Shown here: positions 21,773 to 33,955 of the stretch, one piece after another
Numbering within the stretch: the first letter of the stretch is position 1
How the letters are laid out: every line of letters begins with the position of its first letter
Source of the DNA: Amblyomma americanum
Lineage: Eukaryota > Arthropoda > Arachnida > Ixodida > Ixodidae
Reading direction: 5' to 3'
DNA length: 64,000 nt
NCBI RefSeq assembly: GCF_052857255.1
Contig: NW_027526879.1
Coordinates: 62,001-126,000 of the forward strand
Program-made: the position numbers and the translations under genes
The notes under the pieces: generated by a model
Told to the model about the DNA's origin: nothing
Database searches by the model: none
Seen by the model: the letters and a program-made list of their open reading frames with translations, nothing else

Positions 21773-24700
21773 CAGTAGTTCACAGTAACATCACACCCCC
21801 TGCAGTCACCACTTGCCTTTTACATGACACACTGCACTTGCACCCCCTCTGGTGCATTCACAATCCACTGCTAGCGTGCACACAAAGGAAAGACTCACCC
21901 TTAGCAGACGTGATGGCGGCCGGCTTTCCGAGTGAGCGCGGCCACTGCCTTGCACTTCAGGCGAGGCGGAGGATTGCTCCGGAAATCGAGCAGTTGCCGA
22001 GAAGACAGCCCGTACTTCAGCCTGGCACCTCTTTTCTGGCTGGGTTCTGCACAAAAAGAGAGACAGTCTAGCTCGCAAGCGGCATGAGAAAGCTACAGCT
22101 AATGGCTAATGCTGCATGCCTTCCTCGTTTATCCGGCCATAAAAGACCAAAATTTATGCTCCGCTACACCTAAATAGGCCCGCATTAATTCTAACAAACC
22201 TCCAGCCCCCTTCAACTCAGATTTACATCCAGGACTGACTGTACTAAACCACGTGGCCGAAACCTAATGAGTGCGAGACATAACCCCTCCATAGCAGTGA
22301 GACAAAGTTTATAAGCAAAGGACAACAGAAATTTTACTTGGGGTTTACCCATTGGAATAGTCCTCTTGCACTAAGGAAAAAAAAAGTCTGCCTCCAAACA
22401 ATGACGGCGAAAAACAACTTGTGCATCGACCCGAAGGAGTGGCCGCATTCATGCAGTAAACCTCACGCATTAGCAGCAGATGCGAGTGAATTTTATAACC
22501 AAGCAGATGAAAGTGAACATTTTGGCAATTGTTAGCATCACCACCATGTGTCAGGCCGAACGTCACTAAACAAGCAGCGAACATTAAATCAACATGCATA
22601 CTGCCATTGCTGGATGGTAAGCTGTAATGCCATGAAGGAGTTCTTTAGTTCTACACCAAAGATATGTGGCACTGACGTCCCCAGTTCAGCGCTGTTTGCA
22701 AAGCACCAAAATTAAGAAAAGATGCCTTACCCAACCCAATCCTCCTGCTCTCTCCGAGGGCACAGTGCCTGTTGCCGATGTCAGCCTGCTAGATGCACCT
22801 AAACAAGTAAAGTAGGGAGAGGGCCAGGGCAGTGAGCATGGCATCAAATCTCAAACATGGTTTGCTACATTTCAATCATGCCAAGACAAAGCTAAAGCCC
22901 TTACGCGAACACTCTTGAGTGACTCATTGTTGCCCTCGATGCTGACCAAAGCATTAGCTTAGAAGAACTAGAAGCTCAAATTAGCAAAATTCGCATGTTA
23001 ATTTTTGAAAGCCCATGTTTAGCGCATGTGGCACAGTGACCGCACACTGGCTGAAGCGGGACTGTCTTCACTACACTGGTGCCTGACCAACACTGCTCGG
23101 CATCCTCCAGCGCTTCACACTTAGCGGCATACAACGCTCGCAGTCTTTTCCACACACATTGTTTGGCTACACTGCCTGGCTGATATAATTTTCCTCGTGG
23201 CCCCATGAAAAACAGCGTAGCTCTACTGTATCATTTCACAACTTCCTAACTGAAAGAGCTCCTATGAGCCGGGCGAGTGGGCTGTTAAAGTAAAAAAAAA
23301 AAGTCCCTACAGGCCTTGTGCCTCTGCCAACACAGCCTTCATCCAATGCCCTCCAAAAGCATCTTGTTTCACGAATGTAGCAAAAACTGCAAGAAGCCAT
23401 TAAACAGTTGCATGGCAAAGCAGCAGAACAAAAAGCAGGCAGATTTATGGACACAGTCACCAATATCCCGTGCTGCCACTGAGCTCCAAAAGTGCAAGCA
23501 TTCATACAGAGTAGCCATAAGCATATGGAATAACCAGTTCTTGACAATTGAGAGCAAATACATCCTATTAGAGGGACAGTGAAAGAACTCTATCAATTTT
23601 TTTTTTGCTTAGCAAAATCATTGATAGTTCAGCATTTCATGGCTTGTTTGCCGCTCGTCTGGGAGCGAAAGATGCATTTATTTCAAAGAAGTTTTTCCCG
23701 TCCTCCGATTCAAACTGCACACTCATATGGCATCACAGGACGGAGCGACGTGAAACGTCACGTAAACGCAGACTCCGTCCAGGGAGCCAGTTATGCGCCC
23801 TTCCTTTCCTCAAAACCATCCGCATCTAGAACGTTGTCAACGCCAATGCCAATGAACACAATGAATCGTTGATATGTTCCCAGTTCATACGATCTCACTG
23901 TTAATACGCTCAAAATCGCGGACATTAAAAATGTCCCATAGCATTACGCCATATTTTTCCAGGTTAATACGTTTCCAGAAAACACAATTTCCCAACTACT
24001 ACGTTTAAACTTTCGGAAAACTGTGCTCGTATAATAAATTTACTGACCAACCGCACATGTGCGAACATACAAGTGGGCAGAATGAGGGCATGCGACATGG
24101 GGGGGGGGGCAGAATAGTGGCACGCTGTCAAGGTTCGCACTGCCGATGGAGTGCAAAGTGGACCCCGCAACAAAAAGCTAAAGGCTGAAAAAAAAAGTAT
24201 ATTCTGGCCGATGAAAGTGGAGGGCGGGTTCATTATGACAGTGGGATCAATACGCGGGTATACACGGCACATGCTAGACTATATCCAATGACCGTCTAAG
24301 AAGCTGCCTAAGCAATTATATGCTTTTGGCTTCGGACTTTTCGGAACACAGCTTCTCCAAATTTTAATATGTAGCGCCCCAAAGGCACCAGTCGGCTACG
24401 ACTGACACTTAGCGGATGGCTCGGGACTAGTTTCTACTAGTGGGAATTCTTCCAATGAGTGCCGACGTCACCCAGCCCAGGAACGTTTTTAATTTCAGTT
24501 ATATTGAAATTTAGCCGACCTAGCCGCGATTCGGCCCCTCAATCACAGCAGCTATGCAAAGCATCAACATAGTGAGACAAAATTATGCCCCTTTGCTGCG
24601 AGGTACTTGTCCAGTAATTTCTTGCATACGAAAATTTATCCTACTCAGTGGCTACGAAATACTTTAGGAGTAGTTTTAGTGCACAAGCGCAGTGCCATAT

Positions 24701-25111
24701 ATGTAACCCGGCACACTCGCTAAAAGGACGAGACGCCGATATCAGCCGGCAACAGTGGCAGGCAAGATTAGGCAGGACAGGCACAGCATACATAAACTCA
24801 TGAAACCAGTCAGCTTTGTTCACTTTTCCCATTTTGACACCAGCATTGCGTTGCAAATCATATTCTGATTGCAGCTGCATGTCAGCCTTGCTGCTGTGTG
24901 CACATTTTCTTTCAGCTCCTATGCTAGAAACAGTTGCAAGGCAAAGCTAATGACAAACAAAAAATTTGTTGCTTGTTCTATGTTACGCTTCCTTACATCC
25001 TCAATGATATATGCACGGAGTATCTACATTTGTGCATCAGCCCAGTGCACATTCATATATTCAGAGGAGTTGAGTAGAATTTTTTCTCATGTTTCATGGA
25101 GCTCACTCAAG
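21773..25111. repeat. 3.3-kb repeat unit, copy 1 (complete)
   Basis: This 3339-bp block starts at CAGTAGTTCACAGTAACATC and is followed directly by a second copy at 25112. It matches copy 2 at about 97% by eye. Differences include a deletion of about 80 bp near 21920 and of about 36 bp near 22690 in this copy. It contains a MITE-like tail around 23575-23830, a G run at 24099-24109, and a minus-strand open frame at 22976-23206 (separate entry). No transposase or reverse transcriptase was recognised. It could be a segmental tandem duplication or a composite of older elements. Confidence 0.85.
22976..23206 (-). CDS. Repeat-borne open frame, 76 codons, unknown
   Basis: The minus-strand frame starts MGPRGKLYQPGSVAKQCVWK and contains RLRALYAAKCEALEDAEQ and CGHCATCAKHG, a CX2C pattern followed by Cys and His. 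The same frame is open in copy 2 (26425-26655) with only four or so amino-acid changes, and nearly open in the more diverged copy at 43195-43400. Possible splice acceptor (TTATATCAG) occurs within its start. I do not recognise the product. Because copies 1 and 2 are recent duplicates, their shared openness is weak evidence of selection; the third copy is more informative. Confidence 0.25.
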   Translation of the reverse strand: MGPRGKLYQPGSVAKQCVWKRLRALYAAKCEALEDAEQCWSGTSVVKTVPLQPVCGHCATCAKHGLSKINMRILLI

Positions 25112-27899
25112 CAGTAGTTCACAGTAACATCACACCACCTACAGTCACCACTTGCCTTTTACATGACACACTGCGCTTGCACCCCCCTCTGGTGCATTCA
25201 CATTCCACGGCTAGCGTGCACACAAAGGAAAGACTCACCCTTAGCAGACGTGATGGCGGCCGGCTTCCCGAGTTGAATATAAGCAGGCGGCACTGCGTGT
25301 GGCTGCCTGGGAATCTGCAGTCCCTCCGCAGAGCCACCTGGCACCATGCCGCGGCCACTGCCTTGCACTTCAGGCAAGGCAGAGGATTGCTCCGGAAATT
25401 GAGCAGTTGCCGAGAAGACAGCCCATACTTCGGCCTGGCACCTCTTTTCTGGCTGGGTTCTGCACAAAAAGAGGGACAGTCTAGCTCGCAAGCGACATGA
25501 GAAAGCTACAGCCAATGGCTAATGCTGCATGCCTTCATCGTTTATCTGGCCATAAAAGACCAAAATTTAGCTCCACTACACTTAAATAGGCCCGCATTAA
25601 TTCTAACTAACCTTCAGCCCCCTTCAACTCAGATTTACATCTAGGACTGACTGTACTAAACCACGTGGCCGAAACCTAATGAGTGCGAGACATAACCCCT
25701 CCATAGCAGTGAGGCAAAGTTTATAAGCAAAGGACAACAGAAATGTTCCTTGGGGTTTACCCATTGGAATAGTCCTCTTGCACTAAGGAAAAGAAAGTCT
25801 GCCTCCAAACAATGACAGCGAAAAACAACTTGTGCATCGACCTGAAGGAGTGGCAGCATTCATGCAGTAATCCTCACGCATTAGCAGCAGATGCGAGTGA
25901 ATTTTAGAACCAAGCAGATGAAAGTGAACATTTTGGCAATTGTTAGCATAACCACCATGTGTCAGGCCTAACGTCACTAAACAAGCAGCGAACATTAAAT
26001 CAACATGCATACTGCCACTGCTGGATGGTAAGCTGTAATGCCATGAAGGAGTTCTTTAGTTCTACACCAAAGATATGTGGCACTGACGTCCCCAGTTCAG
26101 CGCTGTTAAAATTTTAGATGAGAAAGTCTGTTTATTTTTGTTGTTTGCAAAGCACCAAAATTAAGAAAAGATGCCTCACCCAACCCAATCCTCCTGCTCT
26201 CTCCGAGGGCACAGTGCCTGTTGCCGATGTCAGCCTGCTAGATGCACCTAAACAAGTAAAGTAGGGAGAGGGCCAGGGCAGTGAGCATGGCATCAAATCT
26301 CAAACATGGTTTGCTACATTTCAATCATGCCAAGACAAAGCTAAAGCCCTTACGCGAACACTCTTGAGTGACTCATTGTTGCCCTCGATGCTGACCAAAG
26401 CATTAGCTTAGAAGAACTAGAAGCTCAAATTAGCAAAATCCGCATGTTAATTTTTGAAAGCCCATGTTTAGTGCACGTGGCACACTGACCGCACACTGGC
26501 TGAAGCGGGACTGTCTTCACTACACTGGTGCCTGACGAACACTGCTCGGCATCCTCCAGCGCTTCACACTTAGCGGCATACAACGCTCGCAGTCTTTTCC
26601 ACACACATTGTTTGGCTACACTGCCTGGCTGATATAATTTTCCTCGTGGCCCCATGAAAAACAGAGTAGTTCTACTGTATCATTTCACAACTTCCTAACT
26701 GAAAGAGCTCCTATGAGCCAGGCGAGTGGGCTGTTAAAGTAAAAAAAAAAGTCCCTACAGGCCTTGTGCCTCTGCCAACACAGCCTTCATCCAATGCCCT
26801 CCAAAAGCATCTTGTTTCACGAATGTAGCAAAAACTGCAAGAAGCCATTAAACAGTTGCATGGCAAAGCAGCAGAACAATAAGCAGGCAGATCTATGGAC
26901 CCAATCACCAATATCCCGTGCTGCCATTGAGCTCCAAAAGTGCAAGCATTCATACAGAGTAGCCATAAGCATATGAAATAACCAGTTCTTGACAACTGAG
27001 AGCAAATACATACTATTAGAGGGACAGCGAAAAAAGTCTATCAATGTTATTTTTGGTTAGCAAAATCATTGATAGTTCAGCATTTGATGGCTTGTTTGCC
27101 GCTCGTCTGGGAGCGAAAGATGCATTTCCTTTAAAGAAGTTTTTCCCGCCCTCCGATTCAAACTGCACACTCATATGGCATCACAGGACTGAGCGACGTG
27201 AAAGGTCATGTAAACGCAGACTCCGTCCAGGGAGCCAGTTATGCGCCCTTCCTTTCCTCAAAACCATCCGCATCTAGAACGTTGTCAACACCAATGCCAA
27301 TGAACACAATGAATCGTTGATATGTTCCCAGTTCATACGATCTCACTGTTAATACGCTCAAAATCGCGGACATTAAAAATGTCCCATAGCATTACGCCAT
27401 ATTTTTCCAGGTTAATACGTTTCCAGAAAACACGATTTCCCAACTACTACGTTTAAACTTTCGGAAAACTGTGCTCGTATAATAAATTTATTGACCAACC
27501 GCACATGTGCAAACATACAAGTGGGCAGATTGAGGGCATGCGACATGGGGGAAGGGGCGGGGGGGGGGCACAGAATAGTGGCACGCTGCCAAGGTTCGCA
27601 CTGCCGATGAGAGTGCAAAGTGGACCCGCAACAAAAAGCTAAAGGCTGAAAAAAAAAAGTAGATTCTGGCCGATGAAAGTGGAGGGAGGGTTCATTATGA
27701 CAGTGGGATCATTACGCGGGTATACACGGCACATGCTAGACTATATCTAATGACCGTCTAAGAAGCTGCGTAAGCAATTATATGCTTTTGGCTTCGGACT
27801 TTTCGGAACCCAGCTTCTCCAAATTTTAATATGTAGCGCCCCAAAGGCACCAGCCGGCTACGACTGACACTAAGTGGATGGCTCGGGACTAGTTTCTAC
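25112..27899. repeat. 3.3-kb repeat unit, copy 2 (right end lost)
   Basis: Direct tandem repeat of 21773-25111. It matches copy 1 up to GGCTCGGGACTAGTTTCTACT, where a Tigger element is inserted at a TA. The remaining part of the unit (about 670 bp in copy 1) is not found on the far side of the Tigger insertion, so that part was lost before or after the insertion. The homopolymer G region is at 27547-27568 with an AA and a C interruption. Confidence 0.85.
26425..26655 (-). CDS. Repeat-borne open frame, 76 codons, unknown (copy 2)
   Basis: Same minus-strand frame as at 22976-23206, with W to S after AEQC, and CGQCATCTKHG in place of CGHCATCAKHG. Function unknown. Confidence 0.25.
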   Translation of the reverse strand: MGPRGKLYQPGSVAKQCVWKRLRALYAAKCEALEDAEQCSSGTSVVKTVPLQPVCGQCATCTKHGLSKINMRILLI

Positions 27900-27901
27900 T
27901 A

Positions 27902-29733
27902 CAGTCAAAACTCGATTTAACGAAACCCGATTTAACAAAAATCTCGATTTAACGAAGGTATCCTAATTCCCCCTCAGACGCCCATAGGATTCAATGCTTT
28001 GACTAACCCGAAATAACGAAACCGATTCCGTGATCTGTCCCGATTTAACGAACCTTTTTTCGAGAAATAAAGGTGAAAAAGTGTTAATTTTTGGTCTATT
28101 TTGTAGACAGCACCCCAAAATTTATTGATTGCGAGTCAGCGGTAACAGCACGGAGCATCTTCATCCCGTCGCTTTTTTCAAACTGCGCGGCGCAAAACGA
28201 GTTTTAATTTTGAGTCGAGCTCACGAGATGGCGCCAGCAGTAAAAAAGTTTCGTGCCACATTTCATGGATGGCGCTGTTGCAGTTCGCGTGTTTTTTTGT
28301 GTGCGTGTTTGTGTGTTGTGCTCTGTGTTCGCTCTTGTGCGGATTTCCCCGTGCCTTTGAACGCACGTCTTTGTCAAGCTCAGCTTGTTAGGCCTCCATC
28401 AGTCTAGCCTTGCTATCGTGAACGCGGACGTGGTGTGTGCGAGCAAGCGCGCCACTAACCCTCCTGACTAGCAGATGGAGCCCTGCAAGAAACGAAAAAG
28501 GCTTACCCTGGACGAGAAAGCGGACATAATTCGTGCTGTGACAAGTGGACAGAAGAAATGTGACAGAGTCCTCGTCGACAGAGTTCTCCTCAACCTGGAG
28601 CTGAAGCGCGAGACGAAAATAGATATTTTTATGGCGGTTGAGATGGTGGCGGCGGCTTGGAGAGCATTGAGGCCGTCGATAATTGTCAACTGCTTCAGGA
28701 CTGCCGGTTTCGGTACACTAGGCCCTGAAACTGCCGAAGCTGGTCCGGACTGCGCGAGCGCCGTGCACGAGGATGAAGATGCCTGGGAACACCTTCGCTC
28801 AGTGGATGAAGTGCCCACAGGCATAAGTTTCTCAGACTACGTGAACGCCGACGCAAATGCAGTCACAACGGAAGTTTTGACTGATGCCGATATGTTGCGG
28901 CTTGTAGGAAGCGTGGAGGGAGTGACGGCTGAAGACGCTGCCGACGACCCTGCAGGTGCCGAAGCTCCCGTGCCGACACCAGGTCAGGTGATGGATGCTC
29001 TCGATCTGCTGCGACATTTTGCCGCGCACACGAGGGGACGGAAGACGCGCTGGACGCACTTCAGACCTACGAGAAATCGGTGCGGCCGTTGCTCACAAAG
29101 CGCACGCAGGCAAAGATCACCGACTTCTTTGGCGGAAAATAAATTTGTAGTCCCCTCGGGCCTTTCTTGTCGAGTAAGAATTTTTGTTGTTTCTTTTCAT
29201 ACGCGCTAGCGGCGCCGGTCGTGGTGTTGGCGCTACCCACTCGAAAGTAGCGCGGGGGGTCATGACGATGACCATACAGACCCCCAAAGATTGCGCTAAT
29301 TGTATGATTACCAACTTTGGCGCCAATTTGTTATTGGCTGTGTGGCTTGCCGTCCCGTCGGCGGTATTTAGGGAAGATTGTTGCCCCTCTAGCCGAACCG
29401 TCCTTTGGGTCGGTGCTACCGGCGTGAATTCATCACGCGCGAGTGCGACGAAAAGTGAAAATGGTACGTGCTAACCGATATGACCGCGATAAGCTGGTAC
29501 GTTTTATGCGGATGCAAAATGCATTATGTTCAATGGGTGCTCAGTCGGGGACTTGACTTTACTACTTTTAAAACGAAAGTACTGTTTAAGCGGGTACGTT
29601 TTAACGAGGTTTTACTGTAATCGAATGTACTGAATTATGTGCCCAAGAAATGCCTCATTCAATTTAACGAAGTTCTCGATTTAACGAAATAATTCACGGC
29701 TCCCCTCAACTTCGTTAAATCGAGTTTTAACTG
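27902..29733 (+). mobile_element. Tigger (pogo superfamily) DNA transposon, internally deleted
   Basis: The element begins CAGTCAAAACTCGATTTAAC and ends with the complement CAGTTAAAACTCGATTTAAC. A TA target duplication flanks both ends (27900-27901, 29734-29735). It is 1832 bp, shorter than an autonomous element. It has inserted into copy 2 of the 3.3-kb repeat. Between the coding region and the right end (about 29155-29620) there is additional GC-rich sequence ending in TACGTTTTAACGAGGTTTTA, possibly a nested insertion. Confidence 0.9.
28475..29142 (+). pseudogene. Tigger transposase without DDE domain
   Basis: The frame starts MEPCKKRKRLTLDEKADIIR, the CENP-B N-terminal helix-turn-helix that binds transposon ends, but after TSGQKKCD it jumps directly to RVLLNLELKRETKIDIFMAV and IVNCFRTAGFG, which in full-length Tigger proteins lie after the DDE domain. 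The second DNA-binding helix-turn-helix and the whole catalytic core (several hundred residues) are therefore missing, and the junction is in frame. An acidic C-terminal region follows. A frameshift near 29033 moves the typical end (TEDALDALQTYEKSVRPLL ... ITDFFGGK) to another frame, ending at TAA 29140-29142. Without that frameshift the protein would have both ends but no catalysis. It cannot transpose; a DNA-binding competitor role is only speculation. Confidence 0.75.
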
Positions 29734-29735
29734 TA

Positions 29736-30394
29736 CTTTGTTTTTACTTTGTTTCTCTCTCTCTTTTTAACTATCTTTCCTACTGCAATAATCGATACTA
29801 TATTGTATGCATGTGCACGTGCAAAACCTAAGTGTATTGTGTTCTCAGCGTATTTGAGTGTATAAGGACTTTGCATTCTTTATTTTTTGTTTTTCCTGTG
29901 AAGGATTCACAGGCCTGCATTAATTAGTTATAAAATATGGGTCAGCACATAAACTGACGAGACGTAATTCTTGGTTCTACCTGGAGTCTCACAAAATTGA
30001 GAGCAAAAATTGCTCTTTTTCTTTTTGTGTAAGGGTCACACCCCGTCAAAATCTAAAGAAAAGGAAGTGTGGCCCTTTCACAAGTGTATACAGAGTTCTT
30101 TTTTGCGTTCACATTTTTTGGCAACCGTGTTATTAGCTGTACACCTTCTCCCTAGGGACCCCCCATTTAATACCCAAATGGGCCCTTAAATAAATAAATG
30201 GTCTCAACAAGAAGGGGTGAAAGGTGTGGCAGGGTGCAAACCTGAAGGCAACAGAGTGGTTATTTGCAGAAGACACTCACACCATGGACAGCAAAGCCAC
30301 ACCAGACACCCTGAACGTCACATCTACCAGCGCAGCACGGCTGCAACCCTCAGCCACCGTCCTTACACAATTTAATGCCATCTCTGCCACCCAC
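29736..30394. other. Non-coding; small inverted repeat
   Basis: At 30030-30085, GTGTAAGGGTCACACC pairs imperfectly with the complement of AAGTGTGGCCCTTTCAC, resembling the terminal repeat of the pogo-like element at 8224. No C-terminal kinase exon was seen here. Confidence 0.4.
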
Positions 30395-30626
30395 CTTTCC
30401 AATGAGGTCCCGTGCATCAGCACTGACATGGTCGGGGAACTGAACCTGGCCCTTCAGTATTTCCTCGCCGATTTTTTCCACAGTATCGGCGTTGAATGGC
30501 GGCTTCCCCACCAAGAATTCGTAGATGAGGATGCCTAGGCACCTGTGGTCGACCTTCTCATCATAAGCACACTGTTCGACCATCTCTGGCGGCAGGTAGA
30601 CAGGTGTGCCACACAGTGTTACTCGT
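30395..30626 (-). CDS. Aurora-type kinase, activation-loop and C-lobe exon
   Basis: This 232-nt minus-strand exon is bounded by a good acceptor (GCGCTTTGCAG) and a donor after GGAAAG (GTGGGT). Its first base completes an Arg codon from the exon at 36128-36276, giving SRRVTLCGT; the Thr in the Aurora activation loop that is phosphorylated is kept. Then come YLPPEM (APE-type motif), DEKVD and YEFLVGKPPF, hallmarks of Aurora kinases (mitotic Ser/Thr kinases). Deviations: CGTPVYLPPEM instead of the usual CGTLDYLPPEM, and DHRCLG where DLWSLG is expected, losing the near-invariant Trp of the DxW motif. No following exon for the end of the C-lobe was found downstream in the window. The reading frame is intact, so this may be a diverged paralogue or an early pseudogene. 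Confidence 0.8.
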
Positions 30627-32616
30627 CTGCAAAGCGCATTGCAAGAAGCAACACAAGAATGTTTGCAACTCACACTTTGGACTACAATTAATGTGGCCAG
30701 CTATTGTTTGCCTCAGCTCTGCGGCCCCTTTTTGCAGCTGCAGACCCTTGAGTCCTATGATGATGGATAAAACTGAAGCTGGAATGTATTGGCTGACTAT
30801 CGCATTCTAATGACAAAGAGGCCCACTTTCAGTGAAAATGGACTTTTTGCACGCTACACAAGAAAAAAAATGAGATACTGGTATCGCAGTTGGCAGTGAT
30901 AGTGGTAATGGTGTTTCTGTGCAGGCAGGATTAGGACGCACAGTGTCTATCAGCCACTGGTACACTTGCTTTACTTACAAGAACAAAAAGGTTCAGTGTA
31001 GCACTCCCAACAGCTGTTTTCACATTCAAGCTGCAATGGCGTCCATACACACTTGGTAATGCAGATCTCTGAGGCAAGGCTATATTGCCACCCACTTCCA
31101 AACTGAAGGGAAATCACGGAGTCTTAGTTGGTCTCCACATCACGTGTTTAAATCGAGTGAACGGAAAAAATTCTCCATTTCTAAATCCAATTTTCTCAGC
31201 AATAAATGTGTCTTTTGCTGTGAAACAAACGATAGCCACAAAACAATTAACAATAGAATTTACTGAGAACAAAAATTGGATCACATTAGCCTCGCTGTTC
31301 CTTTAAATTTCATGCCTGACATATCTGATGTTTCCTAAATGAACAGCTGCGCACACTGAAAATATTCTGGAAGTTTGCCTCCCATAAGGCCAATAGCAAC
31401 TGAGCCCAATCTGCTGACCAAAAATGGCTTACAGTCAAACCCAATTGTAACGAAACGAAACCGGGTAGGGCGAATTAAACTTTATGCCAAAAGCCCGAAG
31501 CAGTTCTATCATCATTCATGTGAAATAAACTTTCTACAACGAACTGCACATTGGACTTATCTAACTGAGTGCATACAATCAATCAACACACATGTGCACT
31601 AACGCACTGGCTGTGCTGGCTCACGGCTGCCATGCCTGGTAGCGCCGACCCGCAGGGCAGGTTGAGGGTGGTGGAGCAAGCAAAAGCAGCCATCTGAACT
31701 CCGCAACTTCGCCCCACTTTGTAATCCTATTCAGCAGCCACTCCCCGCATGATCAAATACTTGCAAGCATGCAGCTCGCCTGTCACACTTGAGGAATGAC
31801 AGAAATGGACATTGGAATACAGAAGAGAAGAGAAGGAGCAGCAGCACACTGCCAGCTGCGCTATTATCCAGCATCCTGCAAGTAAAATGGCCACTGTGTC
31901 GTGTGGTTAAGATGACAAAGCAATGGTAAGCCCAGCTGCTTTCCAACAAAGTAGAGGTTATTTGCCACCCTCGATGCAGCAAAACGTTGTAGTGCACTTC
32001 AAGATTGCCAAAAGCATTCTCAGTTTTAAAAACAAGTGAGAATGCTCAAATACTGATGAGAGTTGCACCTGCAAGCCGGTGTTTTCAGCCAGCTGAAGTA
32101 CCAATGTTCTATCTAAGCACTTTTTTTTTATTTTACAGCAAACTGCTTTTCGTTATGTACAAGCTGCAACCTACACGCTACAGCACTACAAGAATGGTAT
32201 GAAGGAAGCAAAAATTCCATTTGAGCAACATGATCTCCATGCATGATGCAATACAAAGTGCGCAACTCAAAGCTCTGGTAATGCAAGTACGAAATAACCA
32301 GCTTTGAATCATCATGGCAGGCACATGCTACACTTGGAATAGGTTATTCAAAATATTATGTGGCACCATAATACTGTTGGTGCAATTAAAGCACAAAGGT
32401 GTTGTTTTCATCAAGATATATGCTTGCACTTTGAAAATCTTTCATCTGCAGATGAAGTCAGTTACCACAAGCTTTGCAGATTGACCAAAAAGTCGTGCCC
32501 ACCTACCTTTACAGTACTGAAGCTAACTGAACTCAGCTAAGAGACTGGACATGAATGGATCCATTTTTACCGTGGCTTCAATATGCCATATGCACTGCTG
32601 AGTGGCAGAGAATCAT

Positions 32617-32675
32617 GGTTTATGGTTTACGAGTGTTTAACGTCCCAAAGCGACTCAGGCTATGAGGGACGCCCA
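32617..32675 (-). repeat. 5'-truncated Ruka-like SINE with target duplication
   Basis: On the minus strand it matches the 3' end of the SINE at 7245 (GTCCCTCATAGCCTGAGTCG, TTTGGGACGTTAAAC). A 10-bp duplication AGAGAATCAT flanks it at 32607-32616 and 32676-32685, so it is an insertion that was truncated when it was made. Confidence 0.75.
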
Positions 32676-33556
32676 AGAGAATCATTGAAGTGAAGATACC
32701 TCTAATGCATGCTGTCCACTTGCCACTATGAAGAACACAACAAAAAATGCCCATGGCCCTGGTCAGTATTGTCTGTATTAGCTAAGCATGAGCACATGAC
32801 AACACCGCCAAACAAAAATATTTCCATTTATCGAAATTCTTATTCTGCTGCTTATTATTCTGTTTCTGAATGAGTACAGAGTGAATCAGCAATTCTTCAA
32901 ACACTATTTCATCATTCATTTGGATCAACAAAGTAATTCAGAAGGGCGTGCTGTTGGGCTAGTTGGTGTAGCATAATGTCAAGAAATTAGTGCAGAAATA
33001 GAGACGCATATCACGATTAACAAGTGGTTACTGCCCACCATTGTTGCACATGCTCCTTTTTTCCCTTGCATTCTCTGCTTTATACCTCAACAAAACAGTT
33101 CATAGTAGCACTTGTTAATCACGAGTGTCTCCTCCCTTCTCCTTTGTCTCCATCTCTGCACTGATTTCTTTACATTAAGCAAGTAATCATTCCTCAGAGC
33201 CCACCTAAGCACTGCCATGTGAACATAAGAAACGTTACACAGATGCCAGAATTCAGCGCAAAGCAACAAACATAAGTGAGCGGCTGGGACGTGTGCTAAC
33301 AGACACTTCTTGGTGCAGAGCATTGGTTCTCAACCTGGGTTCTGCAAAATCCCTGGGTTCCTTGAAGTGCTTTTTTGGCTTTCTGAGTTCCCACTGTTGC
33401 GTGACTCAACCCCCCCCACCCCCCCTTCTTTACACATTTTATTTTGGGACTAACAATACTAATTGTTTGTGGCTGACAATTTCACTACAGAATTGCAGTT
33501 GGCTTTAAAAAACCCCGCAATATGCTATTGAACATAGTTGTGGTATATGCCTGCAA

Positions 33557-33955
33557 TTTAAAGGACGCCGCTTCACGACTATCCTGCTGCAAATATACTT
33601 TGAAAGCTTTTTGTAAAAGTGGAGTTATCTGCGCTCAAAATTTGAATTTCGGTGTTTTCTTGCCTTTCCCTCTCTTGAAAATTTTTTCACGCTCAAAGGC
33701 AGGCGCTCGCAAGCCAGACCCTCCAACCCAGCCTCACCCCCATGCTTCCACTGCAAGCGGACCCCCTCCAGGAGGCAGAGCTTTCCGACCCATCGGCACG
33801 ACGCAGCTGACTGGCTGAGGTCCTGGATGCTGCATGGCATCCAAGAGGATGTGACCACTGGCCATTCTTAACATATGCACATGCATATACAGACGAGGAA
33901 GAGGGTTGGAAAAATCGACAGGAGAGAGCTTGCCAACTTTGAAGCGGAATAGGGG
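33557..33955 (+). mobile_element. MITE family B, copy 3 (partial)
   Basis: Shares with 4570-4930 the blocks CGCCGCTTCACGA, GAGTTATCTG, AAAATTTGAATTTCGG, GCCTTTCCCTCTC, GGAG-CAGAGCTT and GCTCGCCAACTTTG-like sequence, in the same order. The left TTAAAGGGG terminus is replaced by TTTAAAGGACG and the right terminus is not seen. Confidence 0.65.

Noticed and set aside
28475..29209. Host CENP-B-like gene
   Set aside because: Lies inside terminal repeats with TA target duplications, lacks the DDE core and has a frameshift, so it is a Tigger transposon copy.
30224..30538. Plus-strand 104-codon protein
   Set aside because: Shadow of the Aurora kinase exon on the opposite strand.
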